From JBHOQX01 sp042408595 (GTDB lineage Bacteria > Chloroflexota > Chloroflexia > Chloroflexales > Roseiflexaceae): DNA of 48,321 bases. The notes beneath the pieces are model-generated. The model did no database searches and was not told the origin of the DNA. It saw only the letters and a list, made by a program, of their open reading frames with translations. The stretch lies in contig JBHOQX010000009.1 in NCBI GenBank assembly GCA_042408595.1, positions 1 through 48,321 of the forward strand. Reading direction: 5' to 3'. The number at the start of each line of letters is the position of its first letter. Position 1 is the first letter of the stretch. Made by a program: the position numbers and the translations under genes. Positions 34,390-43,010 of this stretch are shown one piece after another.

Positions 34390-35643
34390 CTACGGATAAA
34401 TTCCGCGAATATTCGTCGCCTGGGCGACCCGGTCGACTGCGAGCAGCAGCGCGGCGGTGCGCATATCCACCCGGTGCTGCTGCGCCAGCCGTAGCACATT
34501 GTGGAACGCGCGGGTGATGACCCGCTCGAGCTGCGCGTTGACCTCGCGCTCGGTCCAGAAGAACTCCTGCAGGCCCTGCACCCACTCGAAGTAGCTGACC
34601 GTGACGCCGCCGGCGCTCGCCAGGATGTCCGGCAGGACAAACACGCCGCGGTCGTACAGAATCTCGTCGGCGTCGGGCGTGAGCGGCCCGTTGGCCGCCT
34701 CGCCGATGATCCGCGCCTGGATGCGGTCGGCGTTGCGGGCGGTGATCTGGTTGCCGAGCGCCGCCGGCACGAGCATATCGCACGGCAGCTCCAGCAACTC
34801 CTCGTTCGTCACCGGCTCCGCCTCGCGGAAGCCGACGACCGAGCCGGTCGCAGCTTTGTGCTCGTAGACATCGGCGAGCGGCAGGCCGCGCGGGTTGTAG
34901 ATGCCGCCGCGGCTGTCGCTCACCGCCACGACCGTCGCGCCCATCTCGTCGAGCAGGCGGGCGCAGGTCGCGCCGACGTTGCCGAAGCCCTGGATGGCGA
35001 CCTTCGCGCTGACGACGTTGAAGCCCAACGCGTCCGCCGCCTCGCGCAGGATGTAGGTCAGGCCGCGGGCGGTCGCCTCGATCCGGCCCTGCGAGCCGCC
35101 GATATCGATCGGCTTGCCGGTGACTGCCGCCGGGATGGTGTGGCCGATGTGCATCGAGAGGGTGTCCATCACCCAGGCCATCACCTCGGGGGTGGTGCCG
35201 ATGTCGGGCGCGGGGATGTCGCGGTCCGCGCCGAGCAGGATGCTGATCTCGGTGGTGAACCGGCGCGTCAGGCGCTCCAGTTCGCCGCGCGAAAGGGCCT
35301 TCGGGTCCACCACGACCGCACCCTTCGCCCCGCCGAACGGAATATTCACCACCGCGCACTTCCAGGTCATCCACATCGCCAGCGCCCGCACATCATCCAG
35401 CGTGACATCCGGGTGGTAGCGGAAGCCGCCCTTGGCCGGGCCGCGGGTGATGTTGTGCTGCACGCGGAAGCCGGTGAAGACGCGGATGCTGCCGTCGTCC
35501 ATCTTCACCGGGAAGGCGACCTCCAGCTCGCGCTGCGGCACGCGCAGGATGCGCCGCAGGTTGGGGTCCAGGTCAAGAATATCGGCTGCTTTGTCGAACT
35601 GCCGCTGGGCGTTCACCAGCGTCGATTCCTGTATTGCCAGCAT
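34390..35643 (-). CDS. gdhA: Glutamate dehydrogenase (Glu/Leu/Phe/Val family)
   Basis: Interconverts glutamate and 2-oxoglutarate plus ammonia with NAD(P). The 417-residue protein shows GPAKGGFRYHPDV (68-80), MTWKCAVVNIPFGGAKGAVV with catalytic Lys107, and APDIGTTPEVMAWVMD. The Rossmann motif is VAIQGFGNVGATCARLL, followed by PAALGNQITARNADRI and GEAANGPLTPDAD. Length fits the roughly 420-residue hexameric type. AGGAGG precedes the ATG by 5 bases. A -10-like TATAGT lies about 50 bases upstream. NAD versus NADP preference is not decided here. Confidence 0.96.
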   Translation of the reverse strand: MLAIQESTLVNAQRQFDKAADILDLDPNLRRILRVPQRELEVAFPVKMDDGSIRVFTGFRVQHNITRGPAKGGFRYHPDVTLDDVRALAMWMTWKCAVVNIPFGGAKGAVVVDPKALSRGELERLTRRFTTEISILLGADRDIPAPDIGTTPEVMAWVMDTLSMHIGHTIPAAVTGKPIDIGGSQGRIEATARGLTYILREAADALGFNVVSAKVAIQGFGNVGATCARLLDEMGATVVAVSDSRGGIYNPRGLPLADVYEHKAATGSVVGFREAEPVTNEELLELPCDMLVPAALGNQITARNADRIQARIIGEAANGPLTPDADEILYDRGVFVLPDILASAGGVTVSYFEWVQGLQEFFWTEREVNAQLERVITRAFHNVLRLAQQHRVDMRTAALLLAVDRVAQATNIRGIYP

Positions 35644-35781
35644 CGCTTCCTCCTCGTCGAGTCTGCCGCGAACGACACTGTCCGCCCCTCTACTATACCC
35701 CATCACCGATGAAAACGCACGCGCAAAGGGCGACGAATTGGATGAGAAACCGTTCACCTTTCACCAAGTGCAGCGTGCACA

Positions 35782-35815
35782 GTCGTAGGGGCGCGATGTA
35801 TCGCGCCCCTACGAC
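35782..35815. repeat. GTAGGGGCGCGA dispersed hairpin repeat
   Basis: Perfect 15-base arms GTCGTAGGGGCGCGA (35782-35796) and TCGCGCCCCTACGAC (35801-35815) around a 4-base loop. It matches in style the GTAGGGGCG...CGCCCCTAC dispersed repeats seen in many Chloroflexota and cyanobacterial genomes. The TAG of its right arm, read on the minus strand, is the stop codon of the flippase gene. Confidence 0.85.
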
Positions 35816-37392
35816 CGACCCAACACCCGCCGCGCCAGGGCGCGCTCCTCCGCGCCGAACGCACCGAGCAGCCACAGCGCCGCCAGGTAGGCCGCCGCGC
35901 CGGCCAGCGCCGCCACCGGCCAGCCGAGCGGCACGGCCAGCAGCATCGCCGCGGCCATCAGTAGCGCCGCGAGCGCCGGGCGCCATGCCAGCGCGGCCAG
36001 CGGCGGGCGCAGCCCCTCCTGCCGCAGCACCGGCCAGAAAACGGCCAGCAGCACCGCCTCCGACAGGATCGTCACCGCGCTCGCGGCATACAGGCCGTAG
36101 CGTGGGATCAGGAGCAGATTCATCGCCAGGTTGAACAGCGCCCCGATCGCGAAGGCCCGCGTGATCGCCCGCTGCCGGTCCACCGCGATCAAGACATACT
36201 GGAGCAGGCCGTTGACGAACGAGAGCGGCAGGAACCATGCCAGGATGGCGAGGACTTCCGCCGAGCGAGGCAGGTATTGCGCCGCGAAGCGTCCGTTCAC
36301 CAGGACCACCAGGTCGGTTGCCAGCACGCTGATCCCGGCGGCGAGCGGGAAGGCCAGCAGCAGCAGCGCCTGGAGCGTCACGTTCTGCGCCCGCGCCAGC
36401 GCCGCCCGGTCGCCCGTGGCGCGGCGCGACAGCAGCGGAAAGACGGCGAACGTCACCACCGGCGGCAGGATCATGGCGACCGACAGCACCTTGTACGCTA
36501 CGGCGTACTGGTTAACCAGCAGGTCGCCCTCGCCCGCGCCGAAGGCCTTGATGATAAAGGTGTCGAAGCGGAAGAAGATTGTGTTGAGCAGGTTGTTGAG
36601 CATCAGCGGCATGGCGGCCAGCGCGAGCAGCCGCATCTGCCCGGCGTCCCAGCGGAGCGTGGGCGGGAAGAAGTCGCGCAATTGGAGCCAGAGATAGATC
36701 AGGGCTGTCGCACACGTCACCCCGACCGCGGCCCAGGCCAGGCCGACGACGCCGTAGCCGAGCCAGAGGACGGCCAGGCGCGCCAGCAGGCTGATCACCG
36801 CTGTTATCACCTCCACCAGCGCCGGGATCTCCATGCGCTCGCTGGCGTTGTAGAGCGCTGTGACCGCGCCGGAGTAGGCGCTGGGGATGAGAGTGAGCAT
36901 GAGGATCCAGATCACCTGGCGGCCTGTCCCGGTGATCGGCTCGATCAGGCCGACGTTCGCCAGGGCGCCCCAGGCGACAAGCAGCAGCAGGGCTGCGGGC
37001 GCGGCAGCCAGCGCCACCAGCAGCAGGCGCAGGGTGAGCGTCACACCGAAGAGCCGCGGCGCGGCCTGCGGGTCGCGGGCGGCCTCGCGGGTCAGCAGCA
37101 CGCCCAGGCCGAACTCGGTGATGGTGGTGAGGTAGAGGCCGACAAGCAGCACGCCCAGATCGTAGGCGCCGATCGCGGCGCCGGGGAGCGTCCGCTGCAA
37201 CATAAGGAGAAACGCGAGGTCGAGCGCGCGCACCAGCAGGCGCAAGGCGAGCGGGACGGCGCTGTTCTTGAGGACGCGGCGGGCCTGGTTGTGCGGGTCG
37301 TCGCGGTAGAAGCGCCGCCACAGCACGGCGCCGAGCGCGAGCGATAGGAGCAGCCCACCAGTGATGATCAGAAAGAGCGTCGAGCGCGCCAT
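35809..37392 (-). CDS. Polysaccharide flippase (Wzx/MATE-like, MOP superfamily)
   Basis: A 527-residue integral membrane protein with about 14 hydrophobic helices. It has features of the PST/Wzx branch: AYDLGVLLVGLYLTTITEFG, a VTALYNASERMEIPALVEVI segment, then MPLMLNNLLNTIFFRFDTFI, RAFAIGALFNLAMNLLLIP and a C-terminal helix pair. It likely flips lipid-linked glycan units to the outer face. The glycosyltransferase and sugar-modifying genes in the window fit that role but are not contiguous with it. The stop codon lies inside a dispersed hairpin repeat, so the original C-terminus may have been altered. The promoter predicts a leaderless mRNA. Confidence 0.88.
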   Translation of the reverse strand: MARSTLFLIITGGLLLSLALGAVLWRRFYRDDPHNQARRVLKNSAVPLALRLLVRALDLAFLLMLQRTLPGAAIGAYDLGVLLVGLYLTTITEFGLGVLLTREAARDPQAAPRLFGVTLTLRLLLVALAAAPAALLLLVAWGALANVGLIEPITGTGRQVIWILMLTLIPSAYSGAVTALYNASERMEIPALVEVITAVISLLARLAVLWLGYGVVGLAWAAVGVTCATALIYLWLQLRDFFPPTLRWDAGQMRLLALAAMPLMLNNLLNTIFFRFDTFIIKAFGAGEGDLLVNQYAVAYKVLSVAMILPPVVTFAVFPLLSRRATGDRAALARAQNVTLQALLLLAFPLAAGISVLATDLVVLVNGRFAAQYLPRSAEVLAILAWFLPLSFVNGLLQYVLIAVDRQRAITRAFAIGALFNLAMNLLLIPRYGLYAASAVTILSEAVLLAVFWPVLRQEGLRPPLAALAWRPALAALLMAAAMLLAVPLGWPVAALAGAAAYLAALWLLGAFGAEERALARRVLGRS

Positions 37393-37398
37393 GGCGCT

Positions 37399-37427
37399 AT
37401 CTTACCGCGAGTCGGCGCGCGCGACAA
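37399..37427 (-). promoter_or_regulatory. Flippase promoter, leaderless
   Basis: Minus strand -35 TTGTCG (37427-37422), a 17-base spacer and -10 TAAGAT (37404-37399), then 6 bases and the ATG (37392). This is the same 6-base gap as at 22439-22432. Transcription should start at the A of ATG. Confidence 0.65.
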
Positions 37428-37429
37428 TG

Positions 37430-37505
37430 TGAGCGGGTGACACGATGACAGGGTGATGGCGAAGGGCACGGGGACAGGCCCCGAGCCTCTAGCCCTCTAC
37501 CCCCC
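37430..37505. repeat. Composite word repeat, copy 4
   Basis: GTGAGCGGGTGACACGATGA, then GGGTGATGGC, AGGGCACGGGGACAGGCCC and CTCTAGCCCTCTACCCCC. 37452-37481 matches 33065-33036 at 27 of 30 bases. Confidence 0.75.
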
Positions 37506-37536
37506 CCGTTTCAAACAAGTTCTCAGACATCCTTCA

Positions 37537-37566
37537 TTGACATCACGAACAGTCGTGCGGTATAGT
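37537..37566 (+). promoter_or_regulatory. VanW gene promoter with inverted repeat in the spacer
   Basis: -35 TTGACA (37537-37542), an 18-base spacer and -10 TATAGT (37561-37566). The spacer contains CACGA-ACAG-TCGTG, a small inverted repeat well placed for a repressor. Leader of about 110 bases. Confidence 0.65.
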
Positions 37567-37683
37567 TACAGGGACTGCTGGGCGCACGTCGCCCGTTCGT
37601 TCAGAACGTCGCGCCTGCACTATTCCAATCGGCGCGTCGTCACAATCCTTTCCGCCCTGCCTGATGGAAGAGTGGAGGCACGA

Positions 37684-39828
37684 GTGTCCGCAGAACAGCC
37701 GACGCGCAACTTCCCGGCGATCCCCGCTGAGGACGCCTACGCCACCCAACGCCTGCCCGCGCTCGACGCTGTCTCACCGCCGGCCGATGCCACGCTGCGC
37801 CTTCCACGGCGCGTGGCACGGAGCCGCCGGCCCCGGCGTGGGCGCGCACTCGCCGCCGTGCTGCTCTCGGTCCTCGCGGTCGCCGTTCTGGCGATCAGCG
37901 GCGCGTTGCTGTACCTCGATCGAACCTTCCAGGGCAAAATTTACCCAAACGTCACCATCCAGGGCATGCCGGTCGGCCTGATGACCCAGCAGGAAGCCGA
38001 GGCGGCGCTACGGGCGCGGCATGGCGCCTTCCTGCGCCAGCCGGTGACGCTGACCTACGGCGGCCAGACCTGGACGCCGCGGCCCGAGGAGGTCGGCGTC
38101 AGCTTCGATTTCGCCGGGGCGGCCGAGGCGGCCTACCGCGCCGGGCGCAACAACGGCCTGCTCGACAACGTGCGTCAGGTGCTTGCGATCTGGCAGGACG
38201 GGCTCGACCTGCCGTTGCGCGCCAGCTTCGACCAGCGCGCCATGCAGGCGTATGTCCGGCAGGTGGCGGGCGGGCTGGAGCAGGCCCCGGTGGATGCGGC
38301 CCTGATCCGCAACGGGACGACGGTCACCACCACGCCGGAGCGGCCCGGCCGCCAGGTGCTGCTGGACGACACCGTGCAGGAGTTGAGCGCGGCGCTCACC
38401 AGCCTCACGCCGCAGACGGTGCCGTTCCGCACCCGTGAATTGCCCGCCCGCCTGCACGACGCCGAGGTGGCCGCGGCGAAGCAGCGGCTTGAGACGATGC
38501 TCCAGGGGCCGATCACCCTCACGTACGGCGGCAAAGCTTACACCTGGTCGCCCGAGGAGTTGAACCGGCTGATCGGCGTGGCGCGCGTGCCGAAGGACGC
38601 TGCCAGCGACCGGATCGAGATTACGTTCAACAGCGCGCCGATCGAGCGCAAGATCGCCGAGATCGCCCAGACGATCAACCGCGACGGGGTGAACCCGCGC
38701 GTCAACTGGAACGATGGCAAGCTGGAGATCTTCAAGCCGGGTAAACCCGGCCTGCGGGTGGATGAGGCCGCCGCCCTTCAGCGTGTGCTCGATGCCCTCG
38801 ATGGCAAGGCGCGCGTCGCGGCGCTGCCGGTGCAGGAGATCGACCCGCCGGTGACCCCCGCGAACCTCAACTCGCTCGGGATCAAAGAGCTGATCAGCGT
38901 CGGCCGCAGCGATTTTACCGGCTCCGCCGAGTACCGCATCCACAACATCGGCGCGGGCATGAACCTGTTGCACGGCATCCTGGTCGCGCCGGGTGAGGAG
39001 TTCTCGTTCAACAACGCCGTCGGCGATATCGACGAGAAGAACGGCTTCGTCAAGGGCTACGCGATCATCGAGAACCGGACGCAGCTTGAGTTCGGCGGCG
39101 GTATCTGCCAGGACTCGACCACCATGTTCCGGGCTGCCTTCTGGGCCGGCCTGCCGATCACCCAGTGGCGTGGGCACCAGTTCTACATCAAGTGGTACGA
39201 TAAGTATGCCCTTGGCCCCTACGGCAACGGCGCCGGGATGGACGCGACGATCTTCACCGGCCCCGGCGGCCAGGATCTGCGCTTTGTCAACGACACCGGC
39301 AACTGGCTGCTGATCCAGGCGATCTCGAATCCCAAGAAAGCGCTCGCCGAAGTGGCGATCTACGGCACCCGGCCGAACCGCACGGTGACGCTCGAGCGCC
39401 GCGTGTACGATTACAAGCCGGCGCTCACCACGCCGGAGTTTATCGCCGACCCGAACCAGCCGCGGGGGACGATCAAGCAGACCGACACGGCCCGCGGCGG
39501 CATGACGGTCGAGATCAAGCGGACCGTGATCGAGAACGGAGTCGCCCGCAAGCCGGATATCTTCCGCACCAAGTACCAGCCGTGGGCGGATAAGTACGCG
39601 GTCAACCCGGCCGACCTGGGTCCGGACGGCAAGCCGCTCATCCTGCCGCCCTCGCCGGCCGACCCGAACGCCCAGCCAACGGCGACGCCCACCCCCGGCC
39701 AGCCCGACCCGAACGCCCAGCCCGCGCCGGCCCCGGCCGCCGACCCGAACGCCCAGCCGGCCCTACCGCCGCTGGCGCAGCCCGACCCGAACGCCCAGCC
39801 CGCGCCGACCCCGGCGCCGCAGGGGTAG
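37684..39828 (+). CDS. VanW family protein with peptidoglycan-binding-like domains
   Basis: A 714-residue membrane-anchored envelope protein. Cytoplasmic basic segment, one transmembrane helix (about 55-78, LAAVLLSVLAVAVLAISGAL), then two PG_binding_4-like repeats (starting NVTIQGMPVGLMTQQEAEAA and again about 120 residues on with QGPITLTYGGKAYTWSPEEL). The VanW domain follows (LISVGRSDFTGSAEYRIHNI, APGEEFSFNNAVGDI, LEFGGGICQDSTTMFRAAF). A low-complexity tail holds five DPNAQP repeats. VanW was first seen in vancomycin-resistance clusters, but its biochemical role is unknown. The GTG at 37684 is chosen because GGAGG lies 6 bases upstream and the Ser-Ala-Glu start precedes a normal cytoplasmic segment. 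Confidence 0.9.
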   Translation: MSAEQPTRNFPAIPAEDAYATQRLPALDAVSPPADATLRLPRRVARSRRPRRGRALAAVLLSVLAVAVLAISGALLYLDRTFQGKIYPNVTIQGMPVGLMTQQEAEAALRARHGAFLRQPVTLTYGGQTWTPRPEEVGVSFDFAGAAEAAYRAGRNNGLLDNVRQVLAIWQDGLDLPLRASFDQRAMQAYVRQVAGGLEQAPVDAALIRNGTTVTTTPERPGRQVLLDDTVQELSAALTSLTPQTVPFRTRELPARLHDAEVAAAKQRLETMLQGPITLTYGGKAYTWSPEELNRLIGVARVPKDAASDRIEITFNSAPIERKIAEIAQTINRDGVNPRVNWNDGKLEIFKPGKPGLRVDEAAALQRVLDALDGKARVAALPVQEIDPPVTPANLNSLGIKELISVGRSDFTGSAEYRIHNIGAGMNLLHGILVAPGEEFSFNNAVGDIDEKNGFVKGYAIIENRTQLEFGGGICQDSTTMFRAAFWAGLPITQWRGHQFYIKWYDKYALGPYGNGAGMDATIFTGPGGQDLRFVNDTGNWLLIQAISNPKKALAEVAIYGTRPNRTVTLERRVYDYKPALTTPEFIADPNQPRGTIKQTDTARGGMTVEIKRTVIENGVARKPDIFRTKYQPWADKYAVNPADLGPDGKPLILPPSPADPNAQPTATPTPGQPDPNAQPAPAPAADPNAQPALPPLAQPDPNAQPAPTPAPQG

Positions 39829-39839
39829 CGCTGCGGATC

Positions 39840-41582
39840 GTGGCGGCTTGCCAGCCGGGAATGACCGGGAGCCAGGGAGCGACGGAGGGGGAGCGACCGA
39901 CCTGCCGTCGGCCTCCGTATCTCCCCCTCGCCGTGGCTGGCTTGCTGCCCCGCTGCGCAGCCCTGCTGATGATCGCCGCGCTGTGCGCCTGCGCGGCCCC
40001 GCAAGCAGCCACGCCCGCCCGGCAGTCGGGCGGCCTGCCGCTCCTGGTTGACGCCGGCGCGGGCCAGCGCCCGATCAGCCCCGACATCTACGGCATGAGC
40101 TTCCCCGACCCGGCGCTCGCCCGCGAGCTGCGCCTGCCGCTCCAGCGCTGGGGTGGCAACGCAGCGACCCGCTACAACTGGCGGAACGATGCCTCCAACC
40201 GGGCGGCGGACTGGTTCTTCGAAAACATCCCGAACGACCACCCGGATCCAACCCGGCTGCCGGACGGCTCCGCCGCCGACCAGTTCGTCGCGCAGGGGCG
40301 GGCGATCGGCGCGGGGGTGATGCTGACCATCCCACTGATCGGCTGGACGCCGAAGAGCCGCGAGCGGACCTGCGGCTTCGCCGTGGCGCGCTACGGCCCG
40401 CAGCAGCGCTCCGACCCGACCGGCGCGCCCTGCGGCAACGGCCTGCGGCCGGACGGCACACCGATCACTGGCAACGACCCGCACGACACCAGCATCGCGA
40501 TCGGGCCGGAGTTCGTGCAGGCGTGGGTGCGGCATCTGATCGAACGCTTCGGCCCGGCCGGGCACGGTGGCGTCGCGCTCTACAGCCTGGACAACGAGCC
40601 GTCGCTCTGGCACCAGACCCACCGCGATGTCCACCCCGAGCCGGTGGGCTACAACGAGTTGCGCGAGCGGACGATCGCTTACGCCGCCGCGCTGAAGCAG
40701 GCCGACCCCGGCGCGCAGACGCTCGGCCCGGCGGAATGGGGCTGGCCGAGCTACTTCAGCTCCGCGCGCGACCAGGTGGCGGGCAGTTGGCCACGCGCCG
40801 CGCCCGACCGCGACGCCCACGGCGGCATGCCGCTTGTGCCGTGGTACCTTCAGCAGATGCGGACCGAGGAGCGGCGGCGTGGCGTGCGCCTGCTCGATTA
40901 CCTCGACCTGCACTACTACCCGGACGCCGTCGCGCTGCAGCCGGCCGGCGACGCAGCGACCCAGGCCCGGCGGCTTCGCTCGACCCGCTCGCTCTGGGAC
41001 CCGACCTACCGCGACGAGGGGTGGATCGCCGACCGAGTGATGCTGCTTCCGCGGATGCGCGCCTGGGTGAACGAACACTATCCCGGCACGCGCCTGGCGA
41101 TCGGTGAGTACAACTGGGGCGCGCTGGACGATATCAACGGCGCGCTGGCGCAGGCCGACGTGCTCGGCATCTTCGGGCGCGAGGGGCTGGACCTGGCGGC
41201 GCTCTGGTCGCCGCCGGCACCCGGGCAGCCGGGGGCCTTCGCCTTCCGTATCTACCGCAACTACGACGGCGCGGGCGGGGCGTTCGGCGAGGCCAGCGTG
41301 CCCGCAGCGAGCGCCGACCAGGACCGGCTGGCGATCTACGCCGCCCGGCGCGCGGCGGACGGCGCGCTGACGCTGGTGGTGATCAACAAGACCCGCATGC
41401 CGCTTGCCGCGGATGTGACGCTGCGCGGCTTCGCCCCGGGCGCGGCGGCGCAGGTCTACCGCTACGGTCCAGCCGATCTCCGTGCGATCATCCGCGCGCC
41501 GGACCAGCCGCTGCGCCCGGGCGGCTTCGCCGCCACCTTCCCGGCCAGCTCGATCACGCTGCTCGTCCTGCCGCCGCGCTGA
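39840..41582 (+). CDS. Secreted GH44-like glycoside hydrolase
   Basis: A 580-residue exported hydrolase 11 bases after the VanW gene, so probably co-transcribed. A lipoprotein-like signal (LLMIAALCAC, Cys near 51) is preceded by a Gly/Glu-rich stretch made of word-type DNA. A GTG at 39933 would give a compact signal peptide and may be the true start. The catalytic barrel has LQRWGGNAATRYNWRNDASN (101-120), typical of GH44, the acid/base in YSLDNEPSLW (Glu253) and the nucleophile in AIGEYNWG (Glu423). A C-terminal beta-sandwich follows. GH44 enzymes are endoglucanases or xyloglucanases; the substrate here is inferred from family only. Confidence 0.88.
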   Translation: MAACQPGMTGSQGATEGERPTCRRPPYLPLAVAGLLPRCAALLMIAALCACAAPQAATPARQSGGLPLLVDAGAGQRPISPDIYGMSFPDPALARELRLPLQRWGGNAATRYNWRNDASNRAADWFFENIPNDHPDPTRLPDGSAADQFVAQGRAIGAGVMLTIPLIGWTPKSRERTCGFAVARYGPQQRSDPTGAPCGNGLRPDGTPITGNDPHDTSIAIGPEFVQAWVRHLIERFGPAGHGGVALYSLDNEPSLWHQTHRDVHPEPVGYNELRERTIAYAAALKQADPGAQTLGPAEWGWPSYFSSARDQVAGSWPRAAPDRDAHGGMPLVPWYLQQMRTEERRRGVRLLDYLDLHYYPDAVALQPAGDAATQARRLRSTRSLWDPTYRDEGWIADRVMLLPRMRAWVNEHYPGTRLAIGEYNWGALDDINGALAQADVLGIFGREGLDLAALWSPPAPGQPGAFAFRIYRNYDGAGGAFGEASVPAASADQDRLAIYAARRAADGALTLVVINKTRMPLAADVTLRGFAPGAAAQVYRYGPADLRAIIRAPDQPLRPGGFAATFPASSITLLVLPPR

Positions 41583-41623
41583 TGCTGGATCGGCGCCGGA
41601 GCGCGGCGCCAGGCTGGAGGCGC

Positions 41624-42784
41624 TCAGACGAGCAGCCGGTACGCCAGGCCGAGCGCGCCGCCGGCCAACACCAGCCAGGCCGAGTTGACCCGGAAGCGCA
41701 CCAGCGCCACCAGCGCCGCCAGGGCGACCGCCGCGCTGAACCAATCCACCACGGCGTCGCCTGCCAGCTGGGCCGTCACCGCGGCCATCAACCCGAGCGA
41801 CGCGGCGTTCACGCCATCCAGCAGCGCCGCAAGCGTCGGCGAGCGCCGCAACTGTGGGATGAACGGGTGCGTGATTGCGACGAACACGAACGCTGGCAGA
41901 AAGATGCCGATCGTCGCTACGAGCGCCGCGGCGACGCCCTGCCCAGACGGTGCGCCAAGGAGGTAACCGATGAATGTGGCTGTGGTGAACACCGGGCCGG
42001 GAGTGAACTGCCCCACGGCGACGGCGTCGAGCAATTGCTGGTCGGTCAGCCAGCCAAAGCGGGTGACGAACTCGGACTTGAGAAAGGCGAGCAGCACATA
42101 GCCGCTGCCATAGAGCACCGAGCCGATCTTGAGAAACGAGAGCAGCAGTTGGAGCAGGCTGAAGCCAACAGGGGCAGCCTGGGTGGCCGGCGCCAGCGCC
42201 GCGCCCGGCAGCGCCAGCAGCGCCGCGGTCGCCCGGCGGAGCGGCAGCCGTACGACGGCTACGGCTAGCGCGCCGAGCAGCAGCAGCACTAATTCGTTGA
42301 CGCCGAACCAGGCGGCGAGAGCCGCCGCGGCTGCCACCGCGCCAACGAACCAGCTCCGCAGGACGGTCTTGCCTAGGCCCCAGAGCGCCTGCGCCACAAT
42401 GGCGATGATCACCGGCTTGATGCCATAGAGCAGCCAGCCGGCTTCCGGCAGCGCGCGCGTCTGAACGTAGAGCGCCGCCAGCGCCATGGTCATCAGCATA
42501 GCTGGCAGGATAAAGCAGGCGCCCGCGACCACCAGGCCGGCTCGCCCGGCACGCAGGTAGCCCAGGTGGATCGTCATCTCGGTCGAGTTCGGGCCCGGGA
42601 TGAGGTTCGTTGCGCCGAGCAGATCGGCGAATTCGGCGTCGGTCAGCCAGTGGCGGCGGGTCACCACTTCGTCGCGCATCATCGCGATATGGGCGGCCGG
42701 TCCGCCGAAGGCGGTGAAACCGAGCCGCAGGAAGAGCAGCGCCACTTCGCGCAGCGGGCGGGCGGGTGGGGGAGACGTGGTCAT
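41624..42784 (-). CDS. chrA: Chromate transporter family protein, long two-domain type
   Basis: A 386-residue membrane protein with two homologous halves. The first has LGFTAFGGPAAHIAMMRDEV and GATNLIPGPNSTEMTIHLGY. The second has FLKIGSVLYGSGYVLLAFLK and VAVGQFTPGPVFTTATFIGY. Both PGP signatures are present, as in chromate ion transporters that export chromate and sulfate analogues. AGGAGG precedes the ATG. It is a single gene, convergent with the GH44 gene (41 bases between the stops). Chromate itself is not certain to be the natural substrate. Confidence 0.93.
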   Translation of the reverse strand: MTTSPPPARPLREVALLFLRLGFTAFGGPAAHIAMMRDEVVTRRHWLTDAEFADLLGATNLIPGPNSTEMTIHLGYLRAGRAGLVVAGACFILPAMLMTMALAALYVQTRALPEAGWLLYGIKPVIIAIVAQALWGLGKTVLRSWFVGAVAAAAALAAWFGVNELVLLLLGALAVAVVRLPLRRATAALLALPGAALAPATQAAPVGFSLLQLLLSFLKIGSVLYGSGYVLLAFLKSEFVTRFGWLTDQQLLDAVAVGQFTPGPVFTTATFIGYLLGAPSGQGVAAALVATIGIFLPAFVFVAITHPFIPQLRRSPTLAALLDGVNAASLGLMAAVTAQLAGDAVVDWFSAAVALAALVALVRFRVNSAWLVLAGGALGLAYRLLV

Positions 42785-43010
42785 AACCCTCCTGAGCGTG
42801 TCGCCGGTGATCGGCGGGGGATGGGCGCATGCCGCGTCGCCCCGCTCCTCTCACGCTGGCTCTCCGGTCGTCACCCGGCCATTGTACCAGCGAAAGGCCG
42901 CTGCTCCCCCGTCCATGCCTGTCCAGCGAAGATCGGCTATACTGCTCACGGGACAGGTGTTTCTGCCGATGCAGCCGTGGCCCGCGGCCCTCAGCCCTGC
43001 TTTCAAATGG

